This document shows positions 7,078-17,500 of a stretch of DNA of 64,000 nucleotides, one piece after another. This DNA comes from Pseudalkalibacillus sp. SCS-8 (lineage in GTDB: Bacteria > Bacillota > Bacilli > Bacillales > Fictibacillaceae). The notes under the pieces were generated by a model. That model was not told the origin of the DNA, made no database searches, and saw only the letters and a list, made by a program, of their open reading frames with translations. The position numbers and the translations under genes were made by a program. How positions within the stretch are numbered: the stretch's first letter is position 1; every line of letters begins with the position of its first letter. The DNA is taken from assembly GCF_040126055.1 (NCBI RefSeq), contig NZ_CP143541.1, positions 1,798,001 to 1,862,000 of the forward strand, read 5' to 3'.

Positions 7078-7719
7078 ATGCTCGAATCGATTGAAACGTT
7101 TGTAAAGGGAAGGATGCAGGGGGATTCAACGGGCCACGATTGGTTTCACGTAGACAGAGTTCGGAAGTTAGCCCTGCATATCGGGGAAATAGAAAGAGCC
7201 GATTTGATGATTTGTGAGACGGCTGCACTGGTCCACGATCTAATTGATGATAAGCTCATTTCCGATGAAGGGGCTGCTTTGGATGAAGTCGTTCAATTAC
7301 TTCGGAATAATGGAATGAACTCAGATGATTTGGACCATGTTGTAGAAATCATCACGACAATGTCGTTTAGCAGTAACAGTGGAGCAGGGATGAGCACACT
7401 TGAAGGGAAGGTCGTCCAGGATGCCGATCGATTGGATGCTTTAGGTGCAATCGGAATCGCAAGAACATTTATGTTTGCGGGCGCAAAAAGTGAGGCGATG
7501 TACAATCCGGAAATTGAAGCTCGAACTGGAACGATGTCCAAAGATGAGTATCGTGAAGGGGAAAGTACCGCCATAAACCATTTCTATGAGAAATTATTCA
7601 AGCTAAAGGATTTGATGAATACAGAAGAAGGCAGACGAATAGCAGACAATCGTCATCGCAATATGGAACGGTTCGTAGACCAATTCGTAACAGAGTGGGA
7701 CGGAAAGGATGTCGAATGA
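7078..7719 (+). CDS. ypgQ: HD-domain nucleotide/phospho-hydrolase (YpgQ-like)
   Basis: A 213-residue HD-superfamily hydrolase. The metal-binding pattern is visible as HDWFHVDRVRKLA (first His), AALVHDLIDDK (His-Asp pair) and VVQDADRLDALGAIG (last Asp). Length and motif spacing match YpgQ, reported as a Mn-dependent pyrophosphohydrolase acting on nucleoside triphosphates; that activity is assumed here. The family also resembles YedJ. The ferredoxin gene converges from the right. Confidence 0.85.
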   Translation: MLESIETFVKGRMQGDSTGHDWFHVDRVRKLALHIGEIERADLMICETAALVHDLIDDKLISDEGAALDEVVQLLRNNGMNSDDLDHVVEIITTMSFSSNSGAGMSTLEGKVVQDADRLDALGAIGIARTFMFAGAKSEAMYNPEIEARTGTMSKDEYREGESTAINHFYEKLFKLKDLMNTEEGRRIADNRHRNMERFVDQFVTEWDGKDVE

Positions 7720-7759
7720 ATAAGAGGATGACCACCAGATCATCCTCTTCCATACATTC

Positions 7760-8080
7760 TTATTCAGCTGGACGCGGTCCCGCATCCATGTCGGAGTTTT
7801 CTTCTGTCATGACAGGTTGAACAGTTACGTCCTCATATACACGAACTTGACACGATAGACGAAGACCCTCTTGAATCCCCTTTTTAGAAAAGGCTTCTTG
7901 CTCAATGTCAGTCAGTTCTCCGAAGTCACCGTTCTCAACTTCGACTCGGCAAGTGGTACATTTCGCTTTTCCCCCGCAACGGTGGAGGATGTTGATTCCA
8001 TTGTCTTCAAGAGCAAGGACGAGCTTTTTTCCTTCTTCTACTTCAAATGTTCCATGGTCTGGTACCGTAACTTTTGGCAT
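7760..8080 (-). CDS. 2Fe-2S ferredoxin
   Basis: A 106-residue plant/adrenodoxin-type [2Fe-2S] ferredoxin. Cluster ligands are in RCGGKAKCTTCRVEV, with a fourth Cys in LSCQVRVYEDV. The acidic C-terminal tail is usual for a small soluble electron carrier. A strong site AAAGGAGG precedes the ATG at 8080. No dedicated reductase or oxygenase lies next to it, so the electron partner cannot be inferred. Confidence 0.9.
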   Translation of the reverse strand: MPKVTVPDHGTFEVEEGKKLVLALEDNGINILHRCGGKAKCTTCRVEVENGDFGELTDIEQEAFSKKGIQEGLRLSCQVRVYEDVTVQPVMTEENSDMDAGPRPAE

Positions 8081-8172
8081 GATCTTCCTCCTTTAGAGAT
8101 TGATTCCTGTTTATTATACTATACCATTACCTGAACCATACAACGCTAAACCAGTGAAAGGAAAGATGACTG

Positions 8173-8586
8173 ATGGAAAAAACACTTGATCATATCGGTA
8201 TTGCAGTCCGTGATTTAGATGAAGCGCTCGAGTTTTATATTGAAATACTTGGAGGTGAGCTTGAGCATCGCTATACAAGTGAAACCCCAGGTGTTGAAGT
8301 ACATGTGGCAGCGGTAAATGTGAATGGGGATCTGATTGAACTCCTACAACCTACTTCCCACTCATCACCTGTCGCTCGGTTCATCCGGCAAAAAGGAAAA
8401 GGGGTCCACCATATCGCATACCGGGTCCCAGACCTGCCTAAAGCCATTGAAGAAAGCCGAAAACAAGGAATCCGTTTTCTTGAAGATACGTATCGAACGA
8501 ATCAATTAGGCAGAAGACTCATCTACCTGAATCCTGCCTCCACCCAAGGAACCATTATCGAATTTTGCGATTATCCGAAGCGATGA
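8173..8586 (+). CDS. VOC-family protein, methylmalonyl-CoA epimerase-like
   Basis: A 137-residue glyoxalase/vicinal-oxygen-chelate protein. Metal-ligand positions are DHIGIAVRD (His), LIELLQP (Glu/Gln), VHHIAYRVPDL (His) and IIEFCDYP (Glu), the pattern annotated as methylmalonyl-CoA epimerase in Bacilli. No mutase subunits (mutA/mutB) or propionyl-CoA carboxylase genes are adjacent, so the substrate is uncertain. The start follows GAAAGGAAAGATGACTG. Confidence 0.82.
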   Translation: MEKTLDHIGIAVRDLDEALEFYIEILGGELEHRYTSETPGVEVHVAAVNVNGDLIELLQPTSHSSPVARFIRQKGKGVHHIAYRVPDLPKAIEESRKQGIRFLEDTYRTNQLGRRLIYLNPASTQGTIIEFCDYPKR

Positions 8587-8641
8587 TTCTGCTATAATGG
8601 GGAAGAATAGAAAGACAAAGCATGCAAAGGAAGTTGAATAG

Positions 8642-9499
8642 ATGAACACTTTAGAAGTCGGAAACATTGTAAATTTGATTGTAGCCCGAAAGACAGAGCT
8701 TGGTTATATGCTCACGAATGCAAAACGAGAGGAAGTATTTCTCCATCATTCTGAAACGAATAAAGAGCTTGAGGAAAATGAAAAGGTCCAGGTATTCCTT
8801 TATCACGATCACGAAGGTCGGCTAGCTGCAACGACTACGATGCCATTCATTGATATGAACAGTATTGCATGGCTTGAAGTTGTTGGGGTCCAGCCGAAGT
8901 TAGGCGTCTTTATGGATATCGGAATCAAAAAGGACGTTCTTTTGTCTAAGGACGACCTCCCGAAGGGCCGGACTTTATGGCCGAAGGAAGGTGACAAGCT
9001 GTATTGCGGGCTAAGAACCGATAAAAACGGTCGACTGTTTGCGGATCTTGCTACGTATGAGGAAATTGAAACCCTTTCTGAGCCTGCGCCTGAAAGTTTG
9101 CGAAATCAGTACATAACAGGATATGTGTATCGATTCAACGAAAATGGCGCGCTCCTTTTCACAGATGATCGATATATTGCTTTTTTACATGAAGACGAAG
9201 GGGATAAGCCTCTTCGGATCGGACAGCGTCTTCAGGTGCGTGTAACGTTTATTCGAGAGGATGGCCGGGTCAATGTATCCTTGAAAGCCCCGAAGGAAAT
9301 TGCGTATGAGGAAGATTCCGAACGCATTCTCCAATACATTGAAGAGCAAGGTGGATCCATGTCTTTGAACGATAAATCAAATCCAGATGAAATCAAGCAA
9401 GTGTTCGGGATGTCGAAAGCCGCGTTCAAGCGTGCAATGGGGAAATTACTGAAAGAGAAGAAAGTGGAGCAGACACCTGAAGGCACAAAAATAAAATAA
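8642..9499 (+). CDS. cvfB: S1 RNA-binding protein, CvfB family
   Basis: A 285-residue protein of the YitL/CvfB family: tandem S1-like OB folds and a C-terminal winged helix. The S1 repeats cover roughly residues 1-215 (LEVVGVQPKLGVFMDIGIKKDVLL is split across the second). The winged helix has MSLNDKSNPDEIKQVFGMSKAAFKRA, an arrangement seen in CvfB, which affects virulence-gene mRNA in Staphylococcus. It likely binds RNA in the cytoplasm. Start ATG 8642 follows AAGGAAG. Confidence 0.88.
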   Translation: MNTLEVGNIVNLIVARKTELGYMLTNAKREEVFLHHSETNKELEENEKVQVFLYHDHEGRLAATTTMPFIDMNSIAWLEVVGVQPKLGVFMDIGIKKDVLLSKDDLPKGRTLWPKEGDKLYCGLRTDKNGRLFADLATYEEIETLSEPAPESLRNQYITGYVYRFNENGALLFTDDRYIAFLHEDEGDKPLRIGQRLQVRVTFIREDGRVNVSLKAPKEIAYEEDSERILQYIEEQGGSMSLNDKSNPDEIKQVFGMSKAAFKRAMGKLLKEKKVEQTPEGTKIK

Positions 9500-9617
9500 C
9501 CAATCGTATATGAAAGTGCTTTCATTTTCAAAAGAGTATTGTTATCTTTGAAATGGAAGGCACGATTGACCGTGCTGTCGTATAAATAGAAATCGTGAAA
9601 AGGTGGAGGAACGTCAA

Positions 9618-11306
9618 ATGGTTGAAAATACGAAAGTGAAATCAGACATTGAGATCGCCCAAGAGGCGAAACTTTTACCAATTCAAGAAATTGCGGAACA
9701 GTTGGATCTGACGGAAGAGGAATGGGAACCATACGGGCGTTACAAGGCAAAGATTTCATTAGATGTGATGGATCGGTTGAAAGATACGAAAGATGGAAAA
9801 GTGGTGCTCGTAACATCCATCAACCCTACACCTGCAGGGGAAGGGAAATCTACCGTAACGGTCGGCTTAGGACAAGCGCTGAACAAAATTGGGAAAAAAG
9901 CGGTGATCGCTTTACGTGAGCCATCACTTGGTCCGAGCATGGGAATCAAAGGTGGAGCGGCAGGAGGTGGATACTCCCAGGTTATGCCGATGGAGGAAAT
10001 CAATCTTCACTTCACTGGAGATATCCACGCAATCACGACGGCTAACAACGCGTTATCTGCGTTAATCGATAACCATATCCACCAGGGGAATGAATTGAAC
10101 ATCGATTCACGCCGGATCGTTTGGAAGCGTGCGATTGATATGAACGATCGAGCGTTGCGCAATGTCGTAGTCGGTTTAGGTGGTGCTGTCCAAGGTGTAC
10201 CACGTGAGGATGGATTTGATATTACGGTCGCATCAGAGATCATGGCGATCTTCTGCCTGGCACGCAACGTCCGTGACTTGAAAGAACGCTTATCTCGCAT
10301 GGTTGTTGCCTATGATGTGAACAAAGAACCGGTTACGGTAAAAGATTTAGGTGTAGAAGGAGCCCTGACGCTTCTGTTGAAAGATGCAATCAAACCGAAT
10401 CTTGTGCAGACGTTAGAAAACACGCCAGCTCTCATTCATGGTGGACCATTCGCGAATATTGCCCATGGATGCAACAGTGTCATTGCAACCAAAATGGCTT
10501 CAAAGCTGGGCGATTATGTCGTTACTGAATCCGGATTTGGAGCAGACCTTGGAGCTGAGAAGTTTTTAGATATCAAAGCGCGGTACGGTGAAATCGATCC
10601 GAACCTCGTTGTCGTCGTTGCCACAGTCCGTGCTCTGAAAATGCATGGCGGGGTCCCGAAGGATCAACTTGAGAAAGAAGACTTAGGGGCATTGGAAAAA
10701 GGGATGGTCAACCTCGAAAAGCATATTGAAACGGTTAAAGCATTCGGTTTGCCATTTGTCGTTGCATTGAACCACTTCGTGAAAGATACGGATCGTGAAG
10801 TGGAATATGTGAAAGAATGGTGTGCAAAGAAAGGTGTAGAAGTAGCCGTAGCAAAAGTATGGGCTGACGGTGGTAAAGGCGGCGAAGAGCTCGCTCAGAA
10901 GGTCGTTGATATGATAGAGACAGCTGAGAACAACTACAAGCCGCTCTACACATTGGACCAACCGCTAGAGGAAAAGATCGAAACCATTGCAAAGACAGTC
11001 TACGGTGCAGAAGGCGTCGATTTCGCCAAAAAAGCGCAAAAACAATTGAAGGAATACGCTGATCTCGGGTGGGATAACCTTCCTGTTTGTATGGCGAAAT
11101 CCCAATATTCCTTATCAGATGATCCAACGTTGCTTGGACGTCCTGAAGGGTTCCGAATTCAAATACGCGAGCTGAAAGCATCCATCGGTGCAGGGTTCAT
11201 CGTTGCACTCACGGGTAACGTCATGACGATGCCAGGTCTGCCGAAAAAGCCTGCAGCACTCAACATGGACGTTTCGGATGATGGAAAAGCTGAAGGTCTA
11301 TTCTAG
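9618..11306 (+). CDS. fhs: Formate-tetrahydrofolate ligase
   Basis: A 562-residue enzyme that makes 10-formyl-THF from formate, THF and ATP. The nucleotide loop [10 protein letters not shown] lies near residue 70, followed by [20 protein letters not shown], and later [11 protein letters not shown] and [13 protein letters not shown]. The length is that of the full family. A GTG at 9603 is in frame but overlaps the GTGGAGG ribosome site, so the ATG at 9618 is the start. It feeds one-carbon units toward purines and formyl-Met, the same folate pool used by thyA/folA further along. Confidence 0.96.
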   Translation: MVENTKVKSDIEIAQEAKLLPIQEIAEQLDLTEEEWEPYGRYKAKISLDVMDRLKDTKDGKVVLVTSINPTPAGEGKSTVTVGLGQALNKIGKKAVIALREPSLGPSMGIKGGAAGGGYSQVMPMEEINLHFTGDIHAITTANNALSALIDNHIHQGNELNIDSRRIVWKRAIDMNDRALRNVVVGLGGAVQGVPREDGFDITVASEIMAIFCLARNVRDLKERLSRMVVAYDVNKEPVTVKDLGVEGALTLLLKDAIKPNLVQTLENTPALIHGGPFANIAHGCNSVIATKMASKLGDYVVTESGFGADLGAEKFLDIKARYGEIDPNLVVVVATVRALKMHGGVPKDQLEKEDLGALEKGMVNLEKHIETVKAFGLPFVVALNHFVKDTDREVEYVKEWCAKKGVEVAVAKVWADGGKGGEELAQKVVDMIETAENNYKPLYTLDQPLEEKIETIAKTVYGAEGVDFAKKAQKQLKEYADLGWDNLPVCMAKSQYSLSDDPTLLGRPEGFRIQIRELKASIGAGFIVALTGNVMTMPGLPKKPAALNMDVSDDGKAEGLF

Positions 11307-11320
11307 AAATTAAATTTGAG

Positions 11321-11349
11321 AGGACTGACATTCGAGTCAGTCCTTTTCA
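11321..11349 (+). terminator. Terminator after fhs
   Basis: Perfect 9-base arms AGGACTGAC and GTCAGTCCT with a six-base loop, then TTTCAT. Confidence 0.75.
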
Positions 11350-11430
11350 TATATGTAGATCAATTCACAAGAACTTCAATAAGTTTACCTGTTATAATGA
11401 ATTTAGAATTCAAAAGGGGGTAATCGAGTC

Positions 11431-12000
11431 GTGAAAGCACTAGTGGTGATCGATTATACAAATGATTTTGTTGCTGATGACGGTAGATTAACGTGCGGTG
11501 AGCCTGGTCAAGCGATTGAAGCGCGTATTACAGAATTGACGAAAGCTTTTGTAGATGCAGGTGAGTTTGTCGTTTTCGCAGTAGATGTACATGACGAAAA
11601 TGATCCGCATCATCCTGAAACCAATCTGTTCCCGCCTCATAATATCCGCGGTACTGCGGGACGTAATCAATATGGAAGTCTAGGTAAGTTGTATGAAGGC
11701 GTGAAAGAGCGGGTTTATTGGATGGATAAAACCCGTTACAGTGCTTTTGCAGGGACAGATCTTGAATTGAAGCTCCGTGAACGGGGGATCCAGGAACTTC
11801 ATCTCGCGGGCGTTTGCACGGATATTTGTGTTTTGCATACAGCAATTGATGCGTATAACAAAGGGTTTAAGATCGTTGTCCATGAAGATGCGGTTCAAAG
11901 TTTCAATCAATCTGGTCACGAATGGGCACTCGATCACTTTAAAAACACTCTCGGTGCAGAAGTTGTAAAGGCGGCTCAAGGAACGAATGCCAGCAAGTAA
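11431..12000 (+). CDS. pncA: Cysteine hydrolase, isochorismatase/nicotinamidase family
   Basis: A 189-residue isochorismatase-fold protein. The Asp-Lys-Cys triad is visible: VVIDYTNDF (Asp), MDKTRYSAF (Lys) and LAGVCTDICVLHTA (Cys), with the cis-peptide typical of the fold between Val and Cys. The sequence is close to the B. subtilis nicotinamidase YueJ/PncA, which recycles nicotinamide to nicotinate; the substrate is inferred. A GGGGG site precedes a GTG start. The next small gene overlaps its end. Confidence 0.82.
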   Translation: MKALVVIDYTNDFVADDGRLTCGEPGQAIEARITELTKAFVDAGEFVVFAVDVHDENDPHHPETNLFPPHNIRGTAGRNQYGSLGKLYEGVKERVYWMDKTRYSAFAGTDLELKLRERGIQELHLAGVCTDICVLHTAIDAYNKGFKIVVHEDAVQSFNQSGHEWALDHFKNTLGAEVVKAAQGTNASK

Positions 12001-12301
12001 TTTTGAAAACGTGAAAAAGGCTCTTGATGTTGTTTTGGAAGACTGGTCGCTTATGCAGAACACCACAGGTGATGAAGGAGCGGAATGGGCAGAGCGGTTC
12101 GAGCGTCATTTTTATGAGATGATCGAGGAGCTGCATGATTGGTATGAAAATATGGAGCAAAAACCGAACCGATATGAAGCCTTGGAGTCTATGCCAGAAA
12201 TCGTTGAAATCCAAGAAAAGCTTCCCGGTCCATTAGAGTTGAATTTTCTGACTGAACTTGAAGATATGTATGATGGAGTGGAAAAGAAATCATACGATTG
12301 A
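11987..12301 (+). CDS. Conserved hypothetical protein (104 aa)
   Basis: A 104-residue acidic, aromatic-rich protein beginning MPASNFENVKKALD. Its start overlaps the last codons of the pncA-like gene by 14 bases, which suggests coupled translation. No membrane segments or known catalytic motif are seen. A strong terminator directly follows, so the two genes probably form one operon. Function unknown. Confidence 0.65.
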   Translation: MPASNFENVKKALDVVLEDWSLMQNTTGDEGAEWAERFERHFYEMIEELHDWYENMEQKPNRYEALESMPEIVEIQEKLPGPLELNFLTELEDMYDGVEKKSYD

Positions 12302-12342
12302 AAAAACCTGATCTCTCTTTTTTGAGATCAGGTTTTTTTATG
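12301..12342. terminator. Strong terminator
   Basis: Perfect 15-base arms (12301-12315 and 12324-12338) with A/T tracts on both sides. It can serve the pncA operon and the converging CPBP gene. Confidence 0.88.
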
Positions 12343-12357
12343 TCTTGAAACGTTCAA

Positions 12358-12984
12358 CTATACACCAGGCGGGATATATAAGTTAAGGAATACGAAAACA
12401 GAAAGATTACCGACGTCCACTAACATGTGAGAGTAAACGGACCACCTCAGGCTCCCGGTTTTGTAACGGATCATGGCCCAGATGATGCCCATGACGAAAA
12501 GCGATATGTACATTTGATACGAACGGTTTGCAAGGGAAAAGACTCCCCACATAAGTGGATGGCTCAATACGAATAAAATCGTTGAATAGGCAACAATCAA
12601 CCAACGCGGAAACGTTTGGCCTGCATCAAGCAGTAAGCCGCGCCAATATCCCTCTTCGAACCAAGGATTGATTAGTGCGAAGACGAATAGGAAGACTGTC
12701 CATTTTGGATAGTCGATTAAAAGATTCAGATTCGGGAGCAATATACCCAATGAGGGAAATACTCCGATCGCTAAACCGATGATCAGCCATTTTCGGAGCA
12801 TTTTTGGCTTTTTGAACCAATCCCTTATATTTTCATTCGGTGCGAAAATAACTTTTACCAAACCCGTCAATCCCCAATAGGATAGAGCTGTGATGAGCCA
12901 GCAATAATCAGGATAGGTTTTGTAAGTAAGTGTAGCAATGAAATGAACAAAACCGATTATAAATAGTGGGGATAATAAGACCAT
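12358..12984 (-). CDS. CPBP-family intramembrane metalloprotease-like protein
   Basis: A 208-residue membrane protein with about six hydrophobic segments. The CPBP/Abi signature is present: FEEGYWRGLLL (paired Glu and Arg) and, two segments on, FVLSHPLMWG with the His motif. Related proteins include prenyl-protein CAAX endopeptidases and bacteriocin self-immunity proteins. No bacteriocin genes are nearby, so a housekeeping membrane-protease role is only a guess. GNAT lies upstream on the same strand. Confidence 0.82.
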   Translation of the reverse strand: MVLLSPLFIIGFVHFIATLTYKTYPDYCWLITALSYWGLTGLVKVIFAPNENIRDWFKKPKMLRKWLIIGLAIGVFPSLGILLPNLNLLIDYPKWTVFLFVFALINPWFEEGYWRGLLLDAGQTFPRWLIVAYSTILFVLSHPLMWGVFSLANRSYQMYISLFVMGIIWAMIRYKTGSLRWSVYSHMLVDVGNLSVFVFLNLYIPPGV

Positions 12985-13034
12985 TGTACTGGTACGGTTG
13001 TTAAGATAAATAAGCTCACCTCATAACATTAGCA

Positions 13035-13532
13035 TTAGTTGAATTGGTCCCACCCGTAGGCAATCAACCTGTGTTCATTTCCTTCTAGCCTCTGGTGGTC
13101 GTCTGCTATAACAATTCCACCCATCTTCTCATAAAAATGTTTCGATGTATTTCCTTCAAGTACCCAAACGACCATCGATTGCCAGCTGCGTCCTACGAAT
13201 TCCTCCTGTGCTTTTGCGAACAAGTTCCTTCCGATCCCTTTGTTCTGATACTCTTTCAACAGATACATCGCATAGATTTCAGCCTCGAAGGGGAGTTTCT
13301 TTGAACGACTTTTCCCCCCATTTATAAATCCGACGATTTTCCCTTCGGCTTCTGCTACATATATGAACGAATCTGCTTGTGCTAAATTTTGTCTCCATTG
13401 CTCCACCTTATTTTCAACAGAGAGGGATTGCAGGAAGTGATCTGAAAACACCCCCTGATAGGTCGTTCTCCAGCTTGAAACATGGATTTCAGCGACTTGT
13501 AATACGTCGTCATAGTTGGCTCTTCTTATCAA
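13035..13532 (-). CDS. GNAT-family N-acetyltransferase
   Basis: A 165-residue GNAT fold. The acetyl-CoA loop appears as LLKEYQNKGIGRNLFAKAQ (the Q/R-x2-G-x-G/A pattern); the preceding strand is EIYAMYLL, and the C-terminal block contains YEKMGG. The N-terminus MIRRANYDDVLQVAEIHVSSWR is typical of small-molecule or protein acetyltransferases of Bacillus. The substrate cannot be told. It is separated from the CPBP gene by about 50 bases and may be cotranscribed. Confidence 0.88.
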   Translation of the reverse strand: MIRRANYDDVLQVAEIHVSSWRTTYQGVFSDHFLQSLSVENKVEQWRQNLAQADSFIYVAEAEGKIVGFINGGKSRSKKLPFEAEIYAMYLLKEYQNKGIGRNLFAKAQEEFVGRSWQSMVVWVLEGNTSKHFYEKMGGIVIADDHQRLEGNEHRLIAYGWDQFN

Positions 13533-13651
13533 ACTACCACCCCTATCTACTAAATTATGGAATAATTAATACCAACTATGATACCCTGAGAAACAGAGTT
13601 TGCAAAGAGGTATATGGGAATTAATTGAGAAAAAATTAGAACTCTTCCATC

Positions 13652-13681
13652 CCAGTTGCTAAACATGCAGCTGGTTTTTTG
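13652..13681 (+). terminator. Terminator-like hairpin
   Basis: CCAGTTGC and GCAGCTGG arms with one wobble, then TTTTTTG. It lies in the 240-base gap between the GNAT gene and the DUF3298-like gene, where no gene is seen. A short plus-strand transcript may end here. Confidence 0.45.
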
Positions 13682-13772
13682 TTTAATCCATGATTAGCAA
13701 ATTGCTCGCCAGTTGAATAGGATATACCATGCATGACAATCGCCTAGCGTCCGACAAGAAAGAGGGAATAAC

Positions 13773-14378
13773 ATGTTTGATACGATAGAGCCGGTCAAAG
13801 TCATCACGATTAAGAAGGAACAGGAACACGTAAAGGTGTCTTATCCGAAAATTGTCAATATGAAAGATAAACAGGTCGAACAAGCAATCAATCATAAAAT
13901 TCGTGAGCTGGTTATGTATTTGGAGGAGGAAGGGAATCTGCCAGACACGACAGTCGATATCCGTTATACGGATAAGGTGAACCGAAATGGTGTCTACAGT
14001 GTGGTCTTTGTTCTATTTTATTACACTGAACATGCCGCCCATCCGATGGAAATCCAAAAGGCATTGACGTTTTCAACGTTGACAGGGAAGTGCTATTCAT
14101 TTTCAGATCTCTTTCAACCGAACAGCTACTATAAAACAAGGTTGACCCGTTATGTGAAAGGGTTCGTAAAAGATGAAAACATCCAGCTGATCCATGAGAT
14201 ACAACCTGTATCCGATGAGCAGGAATTCTATTTAACAAATGATTCATTGGTGCTCTTTTACCAGTTGTACACGTATACCCCTTATGTCTATGGTTTTCTG
14301 GAAGTCCCGATCCCTCTAAATGATGTCCGATCGATGTCTACCATTGACAGTCCAATTCGACAATTGACATCGCGGTAG
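13773..14378 (+). CDS. DUF3298/DUF4163-type protein
   Basis: A 201-residue protein with a DUF4163-like N-terminal half (VSYPKIVNMKDKQVEQAIN) and a DUF3298-like C-terminal half (LTGKCYSFSDLFQPN and YVYGFLEVPIPL). This pair forms the extracellular lysozyme-binding part of RsiV-type anti-sigma factors. No signal peptide or membrane helix precedes it, so export is not supported. Start ATG follows AAGAGGGA. Confidence 0.7.
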   Translation: MFDTIEPVKVITIKKEQEHVKVSYPKIVNMKDKQVEQAINHKIRELVMYLEEEGNLPDTTVDIRYTDKVNRNGVYSVVFVLFYYTEHAAHPMEIQKALTFSTLTGKCYSFSDLFQPNSYYKTRLTRYVKGFVKDENIQLIHEIQPVSDEQEFYLTNDSLVLFYQLYTYTPYVYGFLEVPIPLNDVRSMSTIDSPIRQLTSR

Positions 14379-14382
14379 CGTA

Positions 14383-14437
14383 TAAGCCTATTCAGACGCG
14401 GTTCCCAAAGCATGTGGAAACGTCTGAATGGGTTTAT
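14383..14437 (+). terminator. Terminator-like hairpin before the SNF2 gene
   Basis: CCTATTCAGACG (14387-14398) pairs with CGTCTGAATGGG (14421-14432), extended by A/T pairs. No long T-run follows, so termination may be weak. Confidence 0.5.
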
Positions 14438-14552
14438 GATTGTGATTTTACAGGCTTATCTATATGAGGAATTTTAGGAGAAAGCAGGATTTGTGATACA
14501 ATAGACGTTATGGATAAAGTAAATTCCGAACGTCTGTAGTTAGGAGTTCGTC

Positions 14553-17500
14553 ATGATTACATATTATCATTTGCAGATGACTTTCATACCTTCCCTGGAT
14601 GAACGAGGGAAATTTCTAATATGGGTGACAAAGCCTGATGGAGAGCCGATGTCCATTAGTCGATCACGGTTTCAATGGCTTCTCGGTGAATCCGGGCTTT
14701 CGCATGCGTTCACAAGCGAAACAGGAGAAAGCAGGAGTCTTGTCCTCGAATGGAATGAACAACATCATGAGGTGGAAGGCCTCCTAGTGGACATGTGGCG
14801 GGTCTATTTATACTTGCAACAGCCTGTGGCGAGTACGACAAAAGGTTCGTTTTTCTTTGGCGAAAGTTTCACTTATTGGGAAACAATCGCACGTAGTCTT
14901 GAACTGTTAATCGAAAACAATCACTACCACCCGGCGATTTATGAGTTTTCAAAAGAGAAACGTCATTATGCCTATGCCCAATGGATGATTGGACGACAAG
15001 CATTGAGTAGCGGCATTCAATCAGATTGGCTGAAGACCGCTTCTCCTCTCATTTTTTCTTTTGAACATCTTTCCACATTCCCTATCCGTGAATGGCAGAA
15101 TCTGATGATTGATATTTGGGCGGACCAAGTGGTGAAGGTACTCATCACCTCCCGTCCTCCGATTGAATTGGACGAGACGTCAACGGATCAATCAGATTTG
15201 ATGCTCCGATGGGAACGAGCTTTGCTGACAACGAATGCCAGCTTCTTTCATATCGTCGATCAAAAATCAGAACTTCAAGACCTTCATGTTCTGATCAGGG
15301 AAGTGCGCAAATGGCATGCCCCGTTAAGTGATGAGTCCTATCGATCAAGAGTAAAGGGACTTATACAGTTCAAACAACAGTTCATCCAAACCGGGTACAC
15401 GGTAAATTCCATGGATATCAAGTGTTTTCCGGTGCATGATGATGATCTTAACAGATGGACGATTCAACTCTATATCCAAGGTGATCACCAGGGTGAACCG
15501 TTCCATTTACCGTTGAATGATACAAATATCATCCGTTCCCATATAAAAAACTGGGTGGATGATCGGATGAATTATCTTGTTCAAATGGATGATTCCCTGT
15601 ATCAAACTCAGAGGTTATTACGTCAAACCGGTTCAGCAGACATTAATTTAGATACACTTCGGACGTTGCATGAAAATGAAAGTGTCCTGAAATCAATGGA
15701 TATCCAGCTTGCTTTTCCGGCTGGATTGTCACTGAAATCCCTTCATCAAAAGGACGTACAGGTCTCACTCCGTGTCGATAACAAGCATGGTGACGGAATC
15801 GGATTGAGCAGCCTGTTGGATTTTAATTGGCAGATTGCAATCGGGGACATCGAACTTTCTGTCGAAGAATTCAAACGTCTTGTTTATCGTCAGCAGTATG
15901 TCATACAGAAAGACGATACGTGGGTCATGCTGCCGAAGTCCAAGATTGAAGAGATATTCGAAGAGATCAATCAGCTTGAACCGATTATTAAGAGTAAAGC
16001 ATCTTTTTCAACTCTGGTTGGTGTCAATTCCAAAAGCAACGAATTCGATTCTGATATTGATTTAAAGATGGATCGTGAAGTCCAGGATTATTTGGAACAT
16101 TTTCTGAAACCAACAGAAGATGCCTATGAAATCCCAGACCAATTACAGGGGGATCTCAGACCTTATCAATTGAAAGGCTTCCAATGGCTGCGTGCACAAC
16201 GCGATAAACGCATTGGGGTTTGTCTTGCGGATGATATGGGGCTAGGAAAAACCATCCAAGCCATCACGTATTTGCTTGACCTTGAACCACAGTCTGAACC
16301 GCATTTAATCGTCTGCCCGACTTCTGTACTAACGAATTGGAAGCAGGAGTTGGAACGGTTTGCACCAACCCTTCAGGTGCTAGTGCATCATGGAGCTGAA
16401 CGCGCGAAAACGCAAGAGGCCTTTTACAGTGAGATGGAAGGTATAGATGTTATTGTGACAAGCTATGCCTTATTGTTAAGGGATCAAGAGCTCTTTGAAG
16501 ACCTTAAATGGAATGCGATTATTCTTGATGAGGCACAAATGATCAAAAATCCGACCACAAAGCAAAGCAGACTCGTCCGATCTTTGAAATCAATCCACAG
16601 GATTGCATTGACAGGGACGCCGATGGAAAACAGGCTGGAAGAATTGTGGTCGATTGCAGACTTCTTGAATCCTGGCTATCTCGGGAATAGGACTACGTTT
16701 AACCAACAATTCATCAGACCGATTGAAAAAGAAGGGAAAAAAGAACGTATTGATGTCTTGAAAAGGTTGATTCAGCCGATCTTGTTAAGACGGTCGAAAC
16801 AACAGACGTCGATTGTAGACGAATTACCTGAGAAGACAGAGACGAAGATCCATTGTCCTCTGACGAAGGAGCAAGCGTCACTCTATCAAACAGTCGTCGA
16901 TCAAATCCGTGAAAAGCTATCATCCACCCAAGGGATGGAGCGGCGAGGTGCGATCTTAGGCGGAATTACGAAGTTGAAGCAGGTATGTAACCATCCTTCC
17001 TTGCTCACCTGGGATGATCCAGTAGTCGCTCATTCTGGTAAAATCCAAACGTTCATGAAGATATTGAAGGAACAAGTGAAGGATGGAGAGAAAGCCCTCG
17101 TATTTACCCAATACGTAAAGATGGGGGATTTGTTGAAAGAAATGCTTACCCAAGAAATGAAGAACCTCAAGGTGTTTTTCCTTCATGGGGGTATACCATC
17201 TCAAAAGCGTGCTGAGATGCTGAAGGATTTCAAAGAGACGAAAAGCAAAAGATGCGTATTCATCCTTTCGATCAGAGCGGGGGGAGTGGGATTGAATTTG
17301 ACGGAAGCCAATCATGTATTCCATCTAGATCGATGGTGGAATCCTGCAGTTGAGAATCAGGCCACTGATCGCGCATTCCGAATTGGCCAGCAACAGAACG
17401 TAAGTGTGTATAAAATGATTACAAACGGTACGCTTGAAGAGGGAATTGATAAGATGATCGAGCGGAAATCCCACTTGACTTCCCAAATTGTCAGCCATGA

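Noticed and set aside
9500..9617. ZTP (pfl) riboswitch before fhs
   Set aside because: The conserved pfl motifs are absent; only a short GCACG/CGTGC hairpin is seen.
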